A stretch of DNA of 64,000 nucleotides from Molanna angustata (lineage: Eukaryota > Arthropoda > Insecta > Trichoptera > Molannidae). The notes under the pieces were generated by a model that searched no databases, had not been told where the DNA came from, and saw only the letters and a list, made by a program, of their open reading frames with translations. Positions 12,181-25,030 of this stretch are shown piece by piece; within the stretch, counting starts at the first letter, position 1; each line of letters begins with the position of its first letter. The stretch covers positions 23,192,839-23,256,838 of the forward strand of contig OY754981.1 of NCBI GenBank assembly GCA_963576475.1, read 5' to 3'. The translations under genes were made by a program, and so were the position numbers.

Positions 12181-12395
12181 ATAATAAACTTAATGTTAAA
12201 TAAACTAAAAACAATGAATTAAAGCAATACATTATATAATACAAAACATTAAATTAATTTTACTTTGAAATCGAACCGCAGCTTATTACTATAGAGAGTC
12301 AGTCGGATATAACTACTAGCTCGGAAATCCAATATTTTAAGTAGCATATACGCAGGGATTTCAATGATATTTTATGACAAATTTTTAATTCTCTC

Positions 12396-13960
<1,565 letters not shown>

Positions 13961-15750
13961 TCACGTTATAATGGTATTCCCGAGATATTACAAAAAATGC
14001 CATAAAAGACTAACTCGTAGTTGAAAAAAATAATGTAAAACCATCTTATATCCTTGTTTGAGACCCAGTAGAGTATTTTTTTTTAAATATTTTTCACGCA
14101 GTTCTTACATTTCAGGACTGAAAATATTGTTTTTCAAAACAGCCACTTGACCAGTGCTAGGAAATGTAGATTAACATAGAAATCAAAATACGATTTAAAA
14201 TACTATTTCTCGAAATACATTTGAGGTTGTATACGGTGGGGTCGAAAGCGGCATAAATTCACAAGTGTCAATGCGAAGAGTCTATTAAATAACACAAGTT
14301 GGTACATTTGCGGCTTCCCACCCTTGCCAACTATCATCCCCACTTCTGGTCGAGTCGAATCGCCGCAATTTTCGGTCAAGTTCCCAATAATGCGATTTAA
14401 TAATTCAGATAATAGCGGTGCGGTGTGTGCGTCTGGCCACCAATACACGGAAACCCAGGTAGGTTCACGACTACAACGACAATTAGCAGGTGTACACCTG
14501 CTTGACGTAACAATTAAAATGCTACGACCAAAGTGCCTGTGATTACTTAATAGTAAATCGGGACCTCTGCGTCCGCTAATAACCCCCAATCCCATTCCAG
14601 TAGATACTCGTGGCCGCAAATTTGATAGAAAACCCTAAACTGACTGAGATCTTTACAAACGGAGGAAACATCATTCGTGAGAAGGGAAATTTAATTTTAC
14701 CTCCCCACGACCGGAACGTCCGACATGCCGGCGAAATTGGAAGTAAATAAACGTTTAATGGCAATAAAAAGATATCTCAGAATAAAAGCGTAATGAAATC
14801 GACATTGATGTCATAATATTATATCCGTGTCTTATTTTATTATTTTGAAATGATTTGAGTAACTCTTTTTTTAAGTCTTACTAATTAATAATCGCAACGA
14901 AACGCGACGAATTATATCAATACTATTGAAGATTTTTTCTCAATTGCAAAAACGAAATTTGTATTATTTCGAATTGTTTAATTTCTAAATCAAATATTGA
15001 TTTCACGTGAGATGTAAGAAGATTTGTTGTAATTGTTGAAGAATTGTGTCTAATCGTCTCATAAATCCAGACTGAGAACTATATCTTTAGGAATCGATCC
15101 CATGACTTCCGCGACTCAGGAGTCAGATACCTTAAGAACTGACCCAAGAAGGCCGATTAATTTATTGGAAAATATTGCTCTTATCTTTAAGAAAATACTA
15201 AAAAAAATAACGAAAATTAAGAAGTTCATCTTCTGGTTCACAAATAAAATCCATCTGATAGTCAATAGTAACAATATTAAAAAATTACTCGTTTTGCAAA
15301 AGATTATTAGTATGGAATATAAATTATTTAGGAAACATAACTAACTACAGGTGAGTAAAACAACTCACTTTGACCCGAAAGTACTTACACGAGTATACCA
15401 TTAACTCACTTTCCGATCATTAAAACTCAGACCTGGTTTCATTTTCAGAAGTATCCTGCCCGACGTTTGAACTTGAGTAGGAAGTACTTAAAGGGGAATC
15501 TGCTAGGAGCTTCCGCGGACCATTTCAAAATCGGATGGAATCTCAAAGCTGATGGTATTTAACGTAACTTTGAACATTTGGACTTAATTTGCATGCATCG
15601 AGTGGAGACTGCAATTTGTAACTATAACTATCCATCAACTTTCTGGTCGTATGAAAAGAAAAAAAATTCCATAAAAACACGATTTTATACGAGCAATTAT
15701 TTACATACTAAATTAATTTTCGTAAAATAAATCAAATGAGTTTATCTATA
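13961..15750. other. GC-richer island (14200-14760) in AT-rich DNA
   Basis: The 14203-14619 minus-strand frame (138 codons) and the 14324-14542 plus frame lie in a stretch clearly richer in CpG and GC than its surroundings. No domain is recognisable and neither frame looks clearly coding. The stretch does not match any other repeat in the window, so it may be old unique sequence, possibly conserved or regulatory. The rest is AT-rich with nothing assigned. Confidence 0.35.
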
Positions 15751-15754
15751 TTTA

Positions 15755-16080
15755 CTATTTGTATGTAACACATGAGATCCAACTGTCGATGGTGATAGTA
15801 TGTATAGTTGAATAATACATACCCAACTATAAACCCTTGAATCCAAATTATTGAATATTTTAAGATATTACGTTTTCTATAAAAAACATGAATATAGATA
15901 GGATAGTGTGGAGGTCAGTCCTTTTTTCAAACAGCTTGATGGTATGTATGTATGTATGATGTAGATATGAAGATTAAGTATCAAACTATTGAGAGTCCCC
16001 GTAGGTATTGTATATACTGCCATACAAATGGTATGAAACGATGTCGTCACAAAATTCTATTTTTACAAAAAAAATTGAAA
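15755..16080. mobile_element. Repeat family G, copy 1
   Basis: Starts around TGTATGTAACACATGAGATCC and AACTGTCGATGGTGATAGTA, continues through ATTTTAAGATATTACG and GTGGAGGTCAGTCCTTTTTT, and ends past ATACAAATGGTATGAA. The same order is seen at 29361-29700 and, interrupted, at 51221-51720. No TIRs and no coding region are seen; class unknown. Confidence 0.65.
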
Positions 16081-16189
16081 AAATTTGAGGTGTGGATTTT
16101 AAGACACTAATATCGGTTATTTGCTGAACATCTTCAGCAAGTAATCTCCAAGTAGTGTCCAGGAAACATTGTCAAACATAAAAATTTAA

Positions 16190-16440
16190 CGTTTTATTCA
16201 CAAAATTCTCTTTCCTCCTTAGCTTTATCCCACATGGTAGTGGTGCCAGCTCTCCTTATTGCGATCCTCCAGTTCATTCTATCCTGAGCTTCATCCTCGG
16301 AGACATTACATACCCCCATATCCTCCACCACAAAGTCCTTCCATCGTCTTTTGGGACGTCCTTTGGGTCTATTGCCGAACACTCGATAGTCCAGTGCAGT
16401 GTTACATAATTTATTCTGGCGGTCTTCTTCAGATATGTCG
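16190..16440 (-). pseudogene. RTE-type RT C-terminal remnant
   Basis: The minus frame 16194-16382 reads RPKGRPKRRWKDFVVEDMG, then AEDEAQDR-like and W.IAIRRAG. GRPxxRWxDxVxxDM...AxDRxxWRxxxRxA is the usual C-terminal signature of RTE-type elements. Upstream on the same strand (about 16440-16383) a further short coding relic is likely. Truncated and inactive. Confidence 0.65.
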
Positions 16441-16847
16441 GAACTAATTTATTAAATCTATAACCCCCTTATTATTTGCGAAACGTTTCCATGGTAAAAT
16501 CTTACATGATAAAAATAAACGCCATAAAACTAACACAGAAAGACTACGGTAACTTATAAACAGTAGCAGGTCAAGAATATAAAATAAACTTGAAAGCTTA
16601 GAGAATTAAATGATAAGTACCCTTCGACGAAGGCGTAAGAAATGATATATTTATCAAAGCAATCGTATCTTAGTTCTCGGAGTGCGCTTAGGTTAGTTGT
16701 TGGGAAAAGCTTAAATGGTTTTTAGAAAAGCTCTACACAGAGAAAAAGTGAAAGAGAAATATTATAAATATAATACGGTTGAAGTGGTTGGTTAAAAGCC
16801 TTTAATTTGACATCTTGGTGAAATCTTTAAGTTTGACTCATACTCTA

Positions 16848-17410
16848 ACCGTCTTACTTATAAACGTAAACTATCTGTAGTACCTGGTAATAGAGCGTGA
16901 TTAACGTAAAAGTTTACTTATAAACCGTGACTATCTTTATTACGCCTTAATTTCATATACGTCAAGTTAAGACAGGTCGAGAGGTTGTTTAACGCTTGAC
17001 TAACGCGTCATAACAAATATTTCAAAATGGCGGATCTTTCACATATGTTCCGACGCATATTTGAGATTGACAGAAAAATTTAATACTTATAACGATTTTC
17101 CTTGTTATTCTTCATCGCAAACGTGTTTAATTTGACTCAACACGGCACAACGCGGTTTTCGTTTTCATTTTTCGATGTCAGCTATCCAAAAATTACATGC
17201 AATTTTCTATTTTTTGACATCTGTGAAGCCAATGTGACCATATGAAAAAAATAAATGAGGGTGTTCGTGAACAATTTAGTGAACTAGTAAGTCATATCTT
17301 AGTATACGTTTATAAGTAATATTTTTTAATACCGATCTTAACTATTTTAGTCGTGCTTATCTAGTTGCGCGTTTAGTAAGCTATTAACGAAATCTAATAA
17401 GTAAGACCGT
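16848..17410. mobile_element. Candidate MITE with short TIRs
   Basis: ACCGTCTTACTTAT (16848-16861) and ATAAGTAAGACCGT (17397-17410) are inverted with one mismatch. Subterminal TTTACTTATAAAC-type motifs recur at 16855 and 16915, and in reverse near 17308. No clear target duplication is visible, so the ends are provisional. No ORF. Confidence 0.35.
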
Positions 17411-17649
17411 AAGTTTAAGAAGTATCAAATGTATTTCAAATGGCAAAAATTAAAAAAAAAACTAATAGACCGATATTCTTTGTGATATGAAAATAAAACT
17501 TGTAAAGCTGCTTACTGTATAACGTATTTTTGTGATATTATTTGATATTTATTGTTGTCATAATATGAGTGATTTAAAAAAGAATCTTAAGGAATAGGTC
17601 AAAACCATTGTGAATAATGGAAATATATAATTTTGATAACTGAGGTATA

Positions 17650-19566
17650 GGCCCGGTATTTGAGTTGGCCCTTAAGAGTTTAACTCATGTTTAACAAAAA
17701 AATAGCGTCTTACAGTAGGTACCTAATATTCCTTAAAGTGCGTCACTAAACGTCAAATATTCAACTCCATGTTTCTGGTGGATCGCATAACTTTACGTTG
17801 AGTTAAATATTGTTTCTAGTCTAGGCGGAGCACTAATTGCCGTACCTACGCTTAAGTGTTTTATAAATTTCATTTTACTACAATTAACTATGCATAATAT
17901 ATATTAACAATAATAAGTCTTATAATCATGATGTATTTTTGATGGTAATAAAAGACCTTAAGTATTGCCTAACAAAAAACAGTCAGCCATATTGAAACTT
18001 CAGTCATGTATTTTATAACTATATTTTTGGAATCGTTTTTTCATCCCATTTTCTAAAATGATTCATTCTGATTCTATATATTCCATGACATTCCTAGATG
18101 TTCCACAAAATATATAATTTCACTTCACATCATTACTTAGTTCCAGATACATCTGTAATTCATACATTCAGTAATGCAAAAGAATTTAAAAAAACTATCA
18201 CTAATTGGCGCCCCCCAATACCTACTGAATACCCTCGACGCTGTCCAAAGGCGTGCTATACGTCTGATTGATGATCCATCACTGACTGATGGATTGCAAT
18301 CACTAGAACACAGACGCAGAGTCGGTATCTTAAGTTTATTCTTTAGATACTACCACGGGAATTGCTCAGAAGTACTTGCATCTTTGGTCCCTCCTCCACC
18401 CACTCGCAACAGAGTCACTCGCTTCACTCAATCGCAGCATCCATTCACAGTGGACCTTCAACATATACGAACAAGTCGCTTCTCGAACTCCTTTTTTAAT
18501 ACAGCAGCCCGACTGTGGAACGATCTTCCGAATTCTGTGTTTCCATCTTCGTACAACCCGGGTCTTTTTAAAATCCGAATTAATAAACTCTTTTCTAGAT
18601 TGCAAACCCCTCCCAACGCTACGTAGTGCGCTTCTTCGGAAGAGTAAAATGGACCCAAAGCTGGCGTCCCCTACGTAGACATGTTAAAAAAAAAACTAAG
18701 ATGGGTTTATGAAATAGATGAAAAAATCCTGAAGGAAATAATTCTACCAAATAAAATGTAAATGCACTATTACAAACAACCGAATTAGACAATTGAAAAA
18801 AAGTGAAACAAATAATCTATTTCTACAATTTTCGTTGTGTATGCATGACTCAAAATGAAATATTGTATTTAGAAGGAAAGATGCATACCTACGTTTGAAT
18901 GCGTAGCGTATGCGTACGTGTACTTATATTATATGTAAATGTATCTATAAATAAACAACGTAATAGACAATAACATAAAACTAGCTCACCTTAGCACAGG
19001 CTATGCCTAGTGAGGGGGCTAGTAACAAAGATACAAACAAAAATATATGGCTTAAACTATGTAAGCACCAGTGAAGTGGTAAATTGATATTTATTGAAAT
19101 GAAATAACTTATATTTACTTTGTATGTTAACTATATATGAATAAGCTTATATTATCTTAAGATATTTTGTATCTAATATATATACTGTATGTTTTTGGAT
19201 AGAAATAAATAAAAATAATAAAAAAAAAATACATACATTTTGACAATACAAAGATTGATTTAAAAAAAATTGTAAACGTACCATGTTGTGTAATGAAACA
19301 AATAAAATAATAGTTATCTGCATATAAATAAAGTAGGGAATAATAAAACGATATTTCGTCACAGCGTCGCGTTACGTACTATTTAAGGTTATTGATAATT
19401 TGACAGATGCGTAATAGGCAATAACCACAGAAAACGTAAAATATGTCTACAATTGAAGATTTCGTGAACATTGAACATTGTAATAGACAATTGAAATGTA
19501 ATCTCCCCTTAACATAACTTCAATAACTAAATCCAATGATTTGAGGGCCAACTCGAATACCGGGTC
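17650..19566. mobile_element. Candidate DNA transposon with 24-bp TIRs
   Basis: Left end GGCCCGGTATTTGAGTTGGC (continuing CCTT) and right end, reverse-complemented, GACCCGGTATTCGAGTTGGC (continuing CCTC) match at 21 of 24 positions. ATA stands directly outside both ends (17647-17649, 19567-19569), a possible 3-bp duplication. No transposase is recognised; a LINE fragment (18174-18670) lies inside. The pair could instead be two fragments of one repeat in opposite orientation. Confidence 0.4.
18174..18676 (+). pseudogene. LINE RT C-terminus (distinct Jockey/CR1-type family)
   Basis: The frame to 18626 reads APQYLLNTLDAVQRRAIRLI, then DDPSLTDGLQSLEHRRRVGI, LSLFFRYYHGNCSEVLASLV, and later FNTAARLWNDLPNSVFPSSY. 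LDxVQRRAxRxIxDP...HRRxVxxLxxFxRxYHGxCSEEL...LWNxLPxSVFP is the typical C-terminal domain of many insect LINE reverse transcriptases. Only this domain survives (150 codons, no internal stop), followed by a short 3' end at about 18676. A tiny relative lies at 40755-40815. Confidence 0.8.
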
Positions 19567-19800
19567 ATAGTGACTGCCAAATTTGTTTATTTACTACCAG
19601 CAGATTATTCAAAGCATAGATTCTGCTCTCATTCCAATATGACCAATCGTCCTTAACACCTATAGATTACTAAAGTCGTCCATAACAAGTAACTGTTATA
19701 CCCATATGACGAACTTGAACGCTCTGTAATTGTGGAAGAGATTTATTGAAAGGCAGTGTTTGAAATCAACTGAAAATTAATGGAGTTTTTTTATAATTTC

Positions 19801-19945
19801 AGATACGCAAATATTGTTTTTTTCCCTGTCGGGAGTCAATAATATTTATATGATAATTTTGATTAATATCTCAATGGAGACGAAGTCGGAATATTAAAAG
19901 AGAACCGGGAAATCAATGCACCTACAGGACTTACGACCCGTGAAA
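19801..19945 (+). mobile_element. Foldback family F, copy 3 (fragment)
   Basis: GATACGCAAATATTG, TTTCCCTGTCGGGAGTCAAT, then TCTCAATGGAGACGAAGTCG, AGAGAACCGGGAAATCAATG and CACCTACAGGACTTACGACC. It carries the head and core blocks of the family but stops at ACGACCCGTG. Confidence 0.65.
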
Positions 19946-20024
19946 ATGAATGCTGGAGTGACCTAGATATCTTCACATACGCAACAGCTGCTGCTTCAAA
20001 AGCTAAATTTTGAGGAATGTATCA

Positions 20025-20145
20025 TCATCATTGGCACTACGGACCCTGGCCTCCTCTAGAAATCGTCTCCATCCCTCACTGTCGACCGCCAGTCTTCTCT
20101 TATTTATCAGGTCCATTTCTCTTGTATCGCACAGCACAGAGGAAT
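20025..20145 (-). mobile_element. RTE-type 3' tail
   Basis: Read on the minus strand it ends TTTCTAGAGGAGGCCAGGGT and GCCAATGATGATGAT. This parallels the 3' ends at 31700-31750 and 48640-48705 (GAGGCCAAGGCCCACACCGG...GCCATTGCTGATG), where it follows the end of an RTE-type ORF. Confidence 0.55.
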
Positions 20146-20608
20146 GTATATTATATTTATTAATTTTAGTATATTTTTTTTTTGTGTAATTGTTTGAACA
20201 ACTACAAAATGAGTACTTATTATTAAATCGCTATGGTCGAGGCAAGTTGATAACGAATTTCTCGCAATCTCGTTAATTTCAAAAATATTTTTTTAATTAA
20301 AACCTGCTATAAATTGTGGAAATCATAAATGTGAATTATTTATAGGAATCTACAATTTGTACAAAATGTGAGTTGAATACTAAAGGACGCGGCAGAATTT
20401 ACGATGGGGCCTTATCACAATTTAACTTTAAACCTTCATCAAATTACATTGTAGGTAGGTAGGTACTAACAATGAAACATTTAGATTTCAAACCACCGAC
20501 CAATTACCTATTATTCATATTCATCTCGATAAAACTAATAAATAATAAATTATTAATAGATTAAAGGTTAGTTTATTAATTATTAAAGATTCCACCATTT
20601 TTTTTTAA

Positions 20609-21030
20609 ATGTACCATTGTTATAAAAATAAAGAAGTAAGACCCATAATGACCTATGCCATCGAAGCCAGAGTCGATACCGTCAGAATAAAAAATCTCCT
20701 CCGGAATACTGAAATGAGGACACTGCGCTCCATAGTGGGCATAACACTCGTTGATAGAGTCCGGAACGAGGATATAAGAAGTAGATGCCATGTAGATGAC
20801 ATCATCCGCTGGGGTAGAGGGCGAAGGCGTCAATGGTGAGACCACTTCGAGAGAATGGGAGACACGCGTCTACCCAAAATTTTCTGCAAGGAAGTCCCGG
20901 AGGGTCGTAGAGCAAGGGGGGAGACCAGCAAAAAGATGGAGTGACAGCTGGACATCCAGATTACAAGAGGGAGTCTCTGACTGAAAAAAACAGGCCCTCG
21001 GCCTAAAACCACAGGAAGAAGAAGAAGAAA
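20609..21030 (+). pseudogene. RTE-type RT C-terminus
   Basis: The frame at 20609 gives RPIMTYAIEARVDTVRIKNL, then NTEMRTLRSIVGITLVDRVR, NEDIRSRCHVDDIIRWGRGR. It then shifts frame to HFERMGDTRLPKI, then EVPEGRRARGRPAKRWSDSW. RPxxTYAxEAR...T..L...EMRxLRxIxGxTLxDRxRxxDIRxxCxVxDI..W...R is diagnostic for RTE-type elements. One frameshift near 20839 and 5' truncation make it inactive. The 3' end runs into AGAAGAAGAAGAA at about 21016-21029. Confidence 0.8.
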
Positions 21031-22528
21031 TTATATAAAGAACACGATTAAGGTACTTGTTGTATTGTTGGTAGGTACTTGTTTTATTGTAAACATTAAT
21101 TTTTACTATAGTTATATATTACTAAAACACAAAATTACATTTACTGTGCCAAACATCAGTTTTGTGTGTATGTGTATGAGGGTTGTACATATAAGTAAAC
21201 TATTTAGCGATGAAAAATTAAAAACAGTGAATAAATACTGATCCCAGCTATAACCATCTGAACTTTAGTTAAACTAAGGACGTTTTTTTTAACTTTATTG
21301 GCTTCAATAAAGAGTCTATCGGTTTAATATCATTCAACATTGAGAAAAAAAATAAGAAGCGCAGTACACAAAATAATTCTTTTAAGGTATAATATTTTTA
21401 TTCTCCTTGGTCTTAAGACTGAGAAAGGTGGCTAAACTCATATAAAAACAGATATTTCGACATCTTTACTATTCTCATATTCTAGTCAGTTATTTGATAT
21501 TAAAAAAAATACAGATTAATATTTTTCGTCTATTCCAATTACTACCGGTAAGAATATCGATATTGCATATAGACGACAAATCGTCCTTATCATATCGTCC
21601 ATTGCCTTTGATTGGCGTTTATAAAAAAAATCTCAAAAGCTGCCATGTCGTTTCCACTTTTCAAAACTTTAACAAGATATCAAAAGCTCAAGACACATAA
21701 ATCCAATTTGTACGATGGGATATTCAGGTTGACATTTTTCTCTCCGCCATAGACCCGAACGGAGGTAGGGAAGTTGTACCTGAACTAAGCCTAAACGATC
21801 CCCGGGGCATACGATGACTCACTTGGGATGGAAGACTATACCCACCTTCAATATCCCTGTGAAACTTTAACACTGAACAAAATTTATTATTTTATCTTAA
21901 AATATAAATGATAATAGGTACCCTTATCTGGGCTATTTGAATAGTCAAGTGCAAAGCTAATTGTAAAGTGTTTAGAAACAGTTTAAAGAAATATGATTTT
22001 ATTTAAGTTAAATTCACTATTTTCGAGAAAAACGAAGCAACATAAAAAAAAAACAATATACAAATATATAAAACGTTATTATAAACAGACACTTCTCTGA
22101 TTTTTCAATTAGTTATTTTATTTTCGCATCTTTGATAAACGATTGTTTTTTACATTGTGGAATCATTTTTAATTAATTTAATTGAAATAAATAAAAGACA
22201 ACTTTGTGTACACCACTTACAAACACAACTATTATAACTACTACATATTCTTTTTTTATTTTCAATTGAATATTTTTTGAGGATACTATCTAGCTAAAGC
22301 GCTAAGATTAAATTCATACTCGTTCTGGTTATTGTGGATTATAAATAAATTTAATTTATATTTATTTTACGTTTTATAATTGAGTCCATATTTTTCTTGA
22401 TGGTTACGAATAATGTGAATTTTGAATTGTTAATAAAATTTAATATTATGATTAAGTTCCAAATGTATCCATTGTAATTTTTTATCTTTTTTCGATTTTG
22501 TTTATTTGTAATTGTTGAAATCATTAAT
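21031..22528. other. No recognisable gene
   Basis: AT-rich with nothing assigned. The frames at 21494-21700 and 22351-22545 lack motifs. Confidence 0.45.
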
Positions 22529-22540
22529 ATTACTTTTTCA
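22529..22540. repeat. 12-bp TSD, left copy
   Basis: ATTACTTTTTCA, repeated exactly at 23302-23313. The last bases may overlap the (TTCA)n tail. Confidence 0.75.
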
Positions 22541-23301
22541 TTCATTCATCATTCATTCATCCATTCATACCATCACGGCATATCCCACATGTGGGGTAAT
22601 CAGCGAAAGGTGTGTGGGTGTGCATTGCCTTGTAAAAGGGAGCACAACATATCTGCGTATACCCACACACCAGTCTCGTCTCACCTATGGGCCTAGGTTG
22701 CGGCTCTAAGGGCCTAGGCAGTAAAGGCGGGGTTAGGCGGCCGACGCTGTTGTGCCCTCGTCAATTCTGTACTTAGAGAATAGCAGGACGGACGCCTCTA
22801 GTCTTGCTCGGCAGTGACTCGTCAACTGTGGCGAATGTTGTTTGGTCCGGGCACACCGCCTGCGCAGACGTCGGGTCAGACATCCTGTGTTGACATCTGT
22901 GACGTCAAATCTGACAGGTGATGATTGCGTCGGATGCCCCCGGTGTTAGCCCGCCAAGCTTTCCCGCCGGCTGCCGATCTTGAGCGGTTGCCCCGCCGTT
23001 TGAGGTTGGATTCTCGGGGACAGTGGTTGAACCCGATTGATGGTGGATATTTTGTGTTTGTCCGATGTTGCGGCTGCGTCCGGTGGCGAACAGGGCCAAT
23101 GGGCTCTATAGCGTCGCCGGCGTGAAAGTGGATCGCGATCTCCCTCGAAGGCACTATACTCAGAATGGGTGGTGAACCTCATTGCTGAACTATGTGAGAT
23201 GTAATTGTTGCCTGTTGTATTTTCGATTACCCGGCTCTTTCGGAACACTCGAAAACAATAATAGAAAAGAGTGGAAGCACTATTCTAAGCCGGTGCCTCA
23301 C
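22541..23301 (-). mobile_element. 761-bp non-autonomous retroelement, (GAAT)n tail
   Basis: Bounded by a 12-bp direct repeat. On the minus strand it starts (G)TGAGGCACCGGCTTAGAATA and ends ATATGCCGTGATGGTATGAA with a GAATGAATG tail. The body is markedly GC-rich against its surroundings. It has overlapping open frames on the minus strand (22946-23248, 100 codons; 22876-23154, 92 codons) that resemble no domain I know. Its last ~120 bp is shared with 6395-6518. A 3' tail plus TSD implies target-primed reverse transcription using another element's machinery; the GTGATGG 3' motif resembles that of the RTE tails here. No tRNA-like promoter boxes are evident. Confidence 0.7.
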
Positions 23302-23313
23302 ATTACTTTTTCA
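23302..23313. repeat. 12-bp TSD, right copy
   Basis: Exact repeat of 22529-22540. Confidence 0.75.
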
Positions 23314-24552
23314 ATCGTTGTATTTGCGATTTATACTAAGAATGCATCGTAATTTAGATTTTTTTATTTAATAGTTTCATCATACTTACATTTTGTCACA
23401 GGAAGTACTTTTAGAATCCGGAAGTGTTTAAGTGCATCTTCAATAGTATGGTGCGAACCAAATTGGAGTATGAGAATGTTTTTTAGGCATCGTACCAGAG
23501 GAAGTATTTTGGAACGTTGGAACACATCCAGAAGAAATTCCTGAGATATACATGCGTTCAGAAAACCCAAAGTTTTCCATAGCCTAAATTTATTTGTTCA
23601 GTTCTACATATTTATTCTGCAGTGTCAATAGCTATTTCATCCTACGAGTAATATCAACAACATGCTATACCTCAGAATACCCTGATTCTGAGTTGCACTC
23701 ATTTTCCTCTCCTTGACCTTTTAATTATTTTAACTATTATAATCTTTCTTTTTTTCGCAAGTTTTTTTGTTTGTTTGCCATGATATTTATTCCTATTTGA
23801 CTTGTTATTACTACTTTCTCTATTTAGACATATATTGTTAATTTATATCTAATTGGTTGGAAGAAATATTAAAATGTTAATAATCCCGTCAAAATACACA
23901 GCTTGTATATTGTGACTTTAAAATCCCCAAATAAAAAATACATTTTCTGGGAATAATATATTTCAATGGCCTCCCAATAGAAATGAAATAGATAAAATAT
24001 TGAAAAAAAAAACGAAAATGTTTTTATCGGTCAAAATTTGGTAAATGTACTGGCGTATAGTTTATGAAGATTAATGTTCATAATAATAAATTATATTATT
24101 TATAAAAATAAATACAAACACATAGTTTTAATCCACAAATGAGAATGACTGTAATAACCTTAGCGCTTTCGCCGAACACAGCCTTCATCCTCATAGGCAG
24201 TAATCAAACTCTTGATAGGCTAATTAAATTCATTCTCATTTGTGTATAAGTACTTGTGTTATTATTTTTCTTAAAAAATAATTTAATTTATAATGTCTGT
24301 GTTCTTTTTATTGTTTTCGATTGACTTATTGTTTATTGTTTTATTTGATTTTGCGTTTTTGTATAACATGTTTGCATACTTTCTCGTAATGTTTGTAATC
24401 ACATAAATCCCCCATGAAGCACAATATTTTAATCTTTTGGATGAGATAATAAAAAAATTGCACATTTTACGTTTCATATAAACTTATTATATTAAAATAT
24501 TGTTAAAACGGAAAAAATAGATAAATAAATAAATCTATAGGTATGTACGTAA
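23314..24552. other. No recognisable gene
   Basis: AT-rich; only short chance frames. Confidence 0.45.
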
Positions 24553-24566
24553 ATAACTTGAATTAC
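24553..24566. repeat. 14-bp TSD of F element, left copy
   Basis: ATAACTTGAATTAC, repeated exactly at 25017-25030; flanking bases differ. Confidence 0.85.
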
Positions 24567-25016
24567 TTTTTTTTTAACAGATTTTTAATTATCTCAATAG
24601 AGACGAAGTTGGGAAATTTACTGTAGGAGAACCGGGAAATCAAGGCACCTACAGGGCTTACGACCTGTCATCGGCTGGTTTACGTGATCACTTTATGCGC
24701 TTGCGCAACGTTCACCAATTATGCCTTTTAATGAGATCCCTATCAATTCAATTTTTGAAAGTTCTATATATTGTAATACTGAAATTCTTTTCGCTTGAAA
24801 ATAAGGCATTTTTACTACAGCCATCTATGGGTGAAATTATGAACAACAATCTTATTATTTTTATTTATTTTTGTTGGAACGTCTATTGAGAGAATTGGTT
24901 TTTTGTAAATAATGAAAGCTACAATTCTTATATCTGAGATCTGTTAAAAAATATCTTTGACTCCCGACAGGGAAAAAAATCCAATGTTTGCGCATATGCA
25001 ATAATAAAAATATTCG
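24567..25016 (-). mobile_element. Foldback family F, copy 4 (complete, 450 bp)
   Basis: Flanked by a perfect 14-bp direct repeat. Read on the minus strand it starts CGAATATTTTTATTATTGCA and TATGCGCAAACATTGG, then CCCTGTCGGGAGTCAAAG. The 3' half carries GTGATCACGTAAACCAGCCG, ATGACAGGTCGTAAGCCCTG, TAGGTGCCTTGATTTCCC and AACTTCGTCTCTATTGAG, ending in an A-rich run. A long TSD plus an A-rich end argues for retrotransposition. No ORF; the 24695-24889 frame is chance. No convincing A/B promoter boxes. Confidence 0.75.
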
Positions 25017-25030
25017 ATAACTTGAATTAC
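25017..25030. repeat. 14-bp TSD of F element, right copy
   Basis: Exact repeat of 24553-24566. Confidence 0.85.

Noticed and set aside
24640..24690. Hammerhead core in family F (CCGATGACAGG with CCTG)
   Set aside because: No GAAA follows the stem, so the arrangement does not meet the motif.
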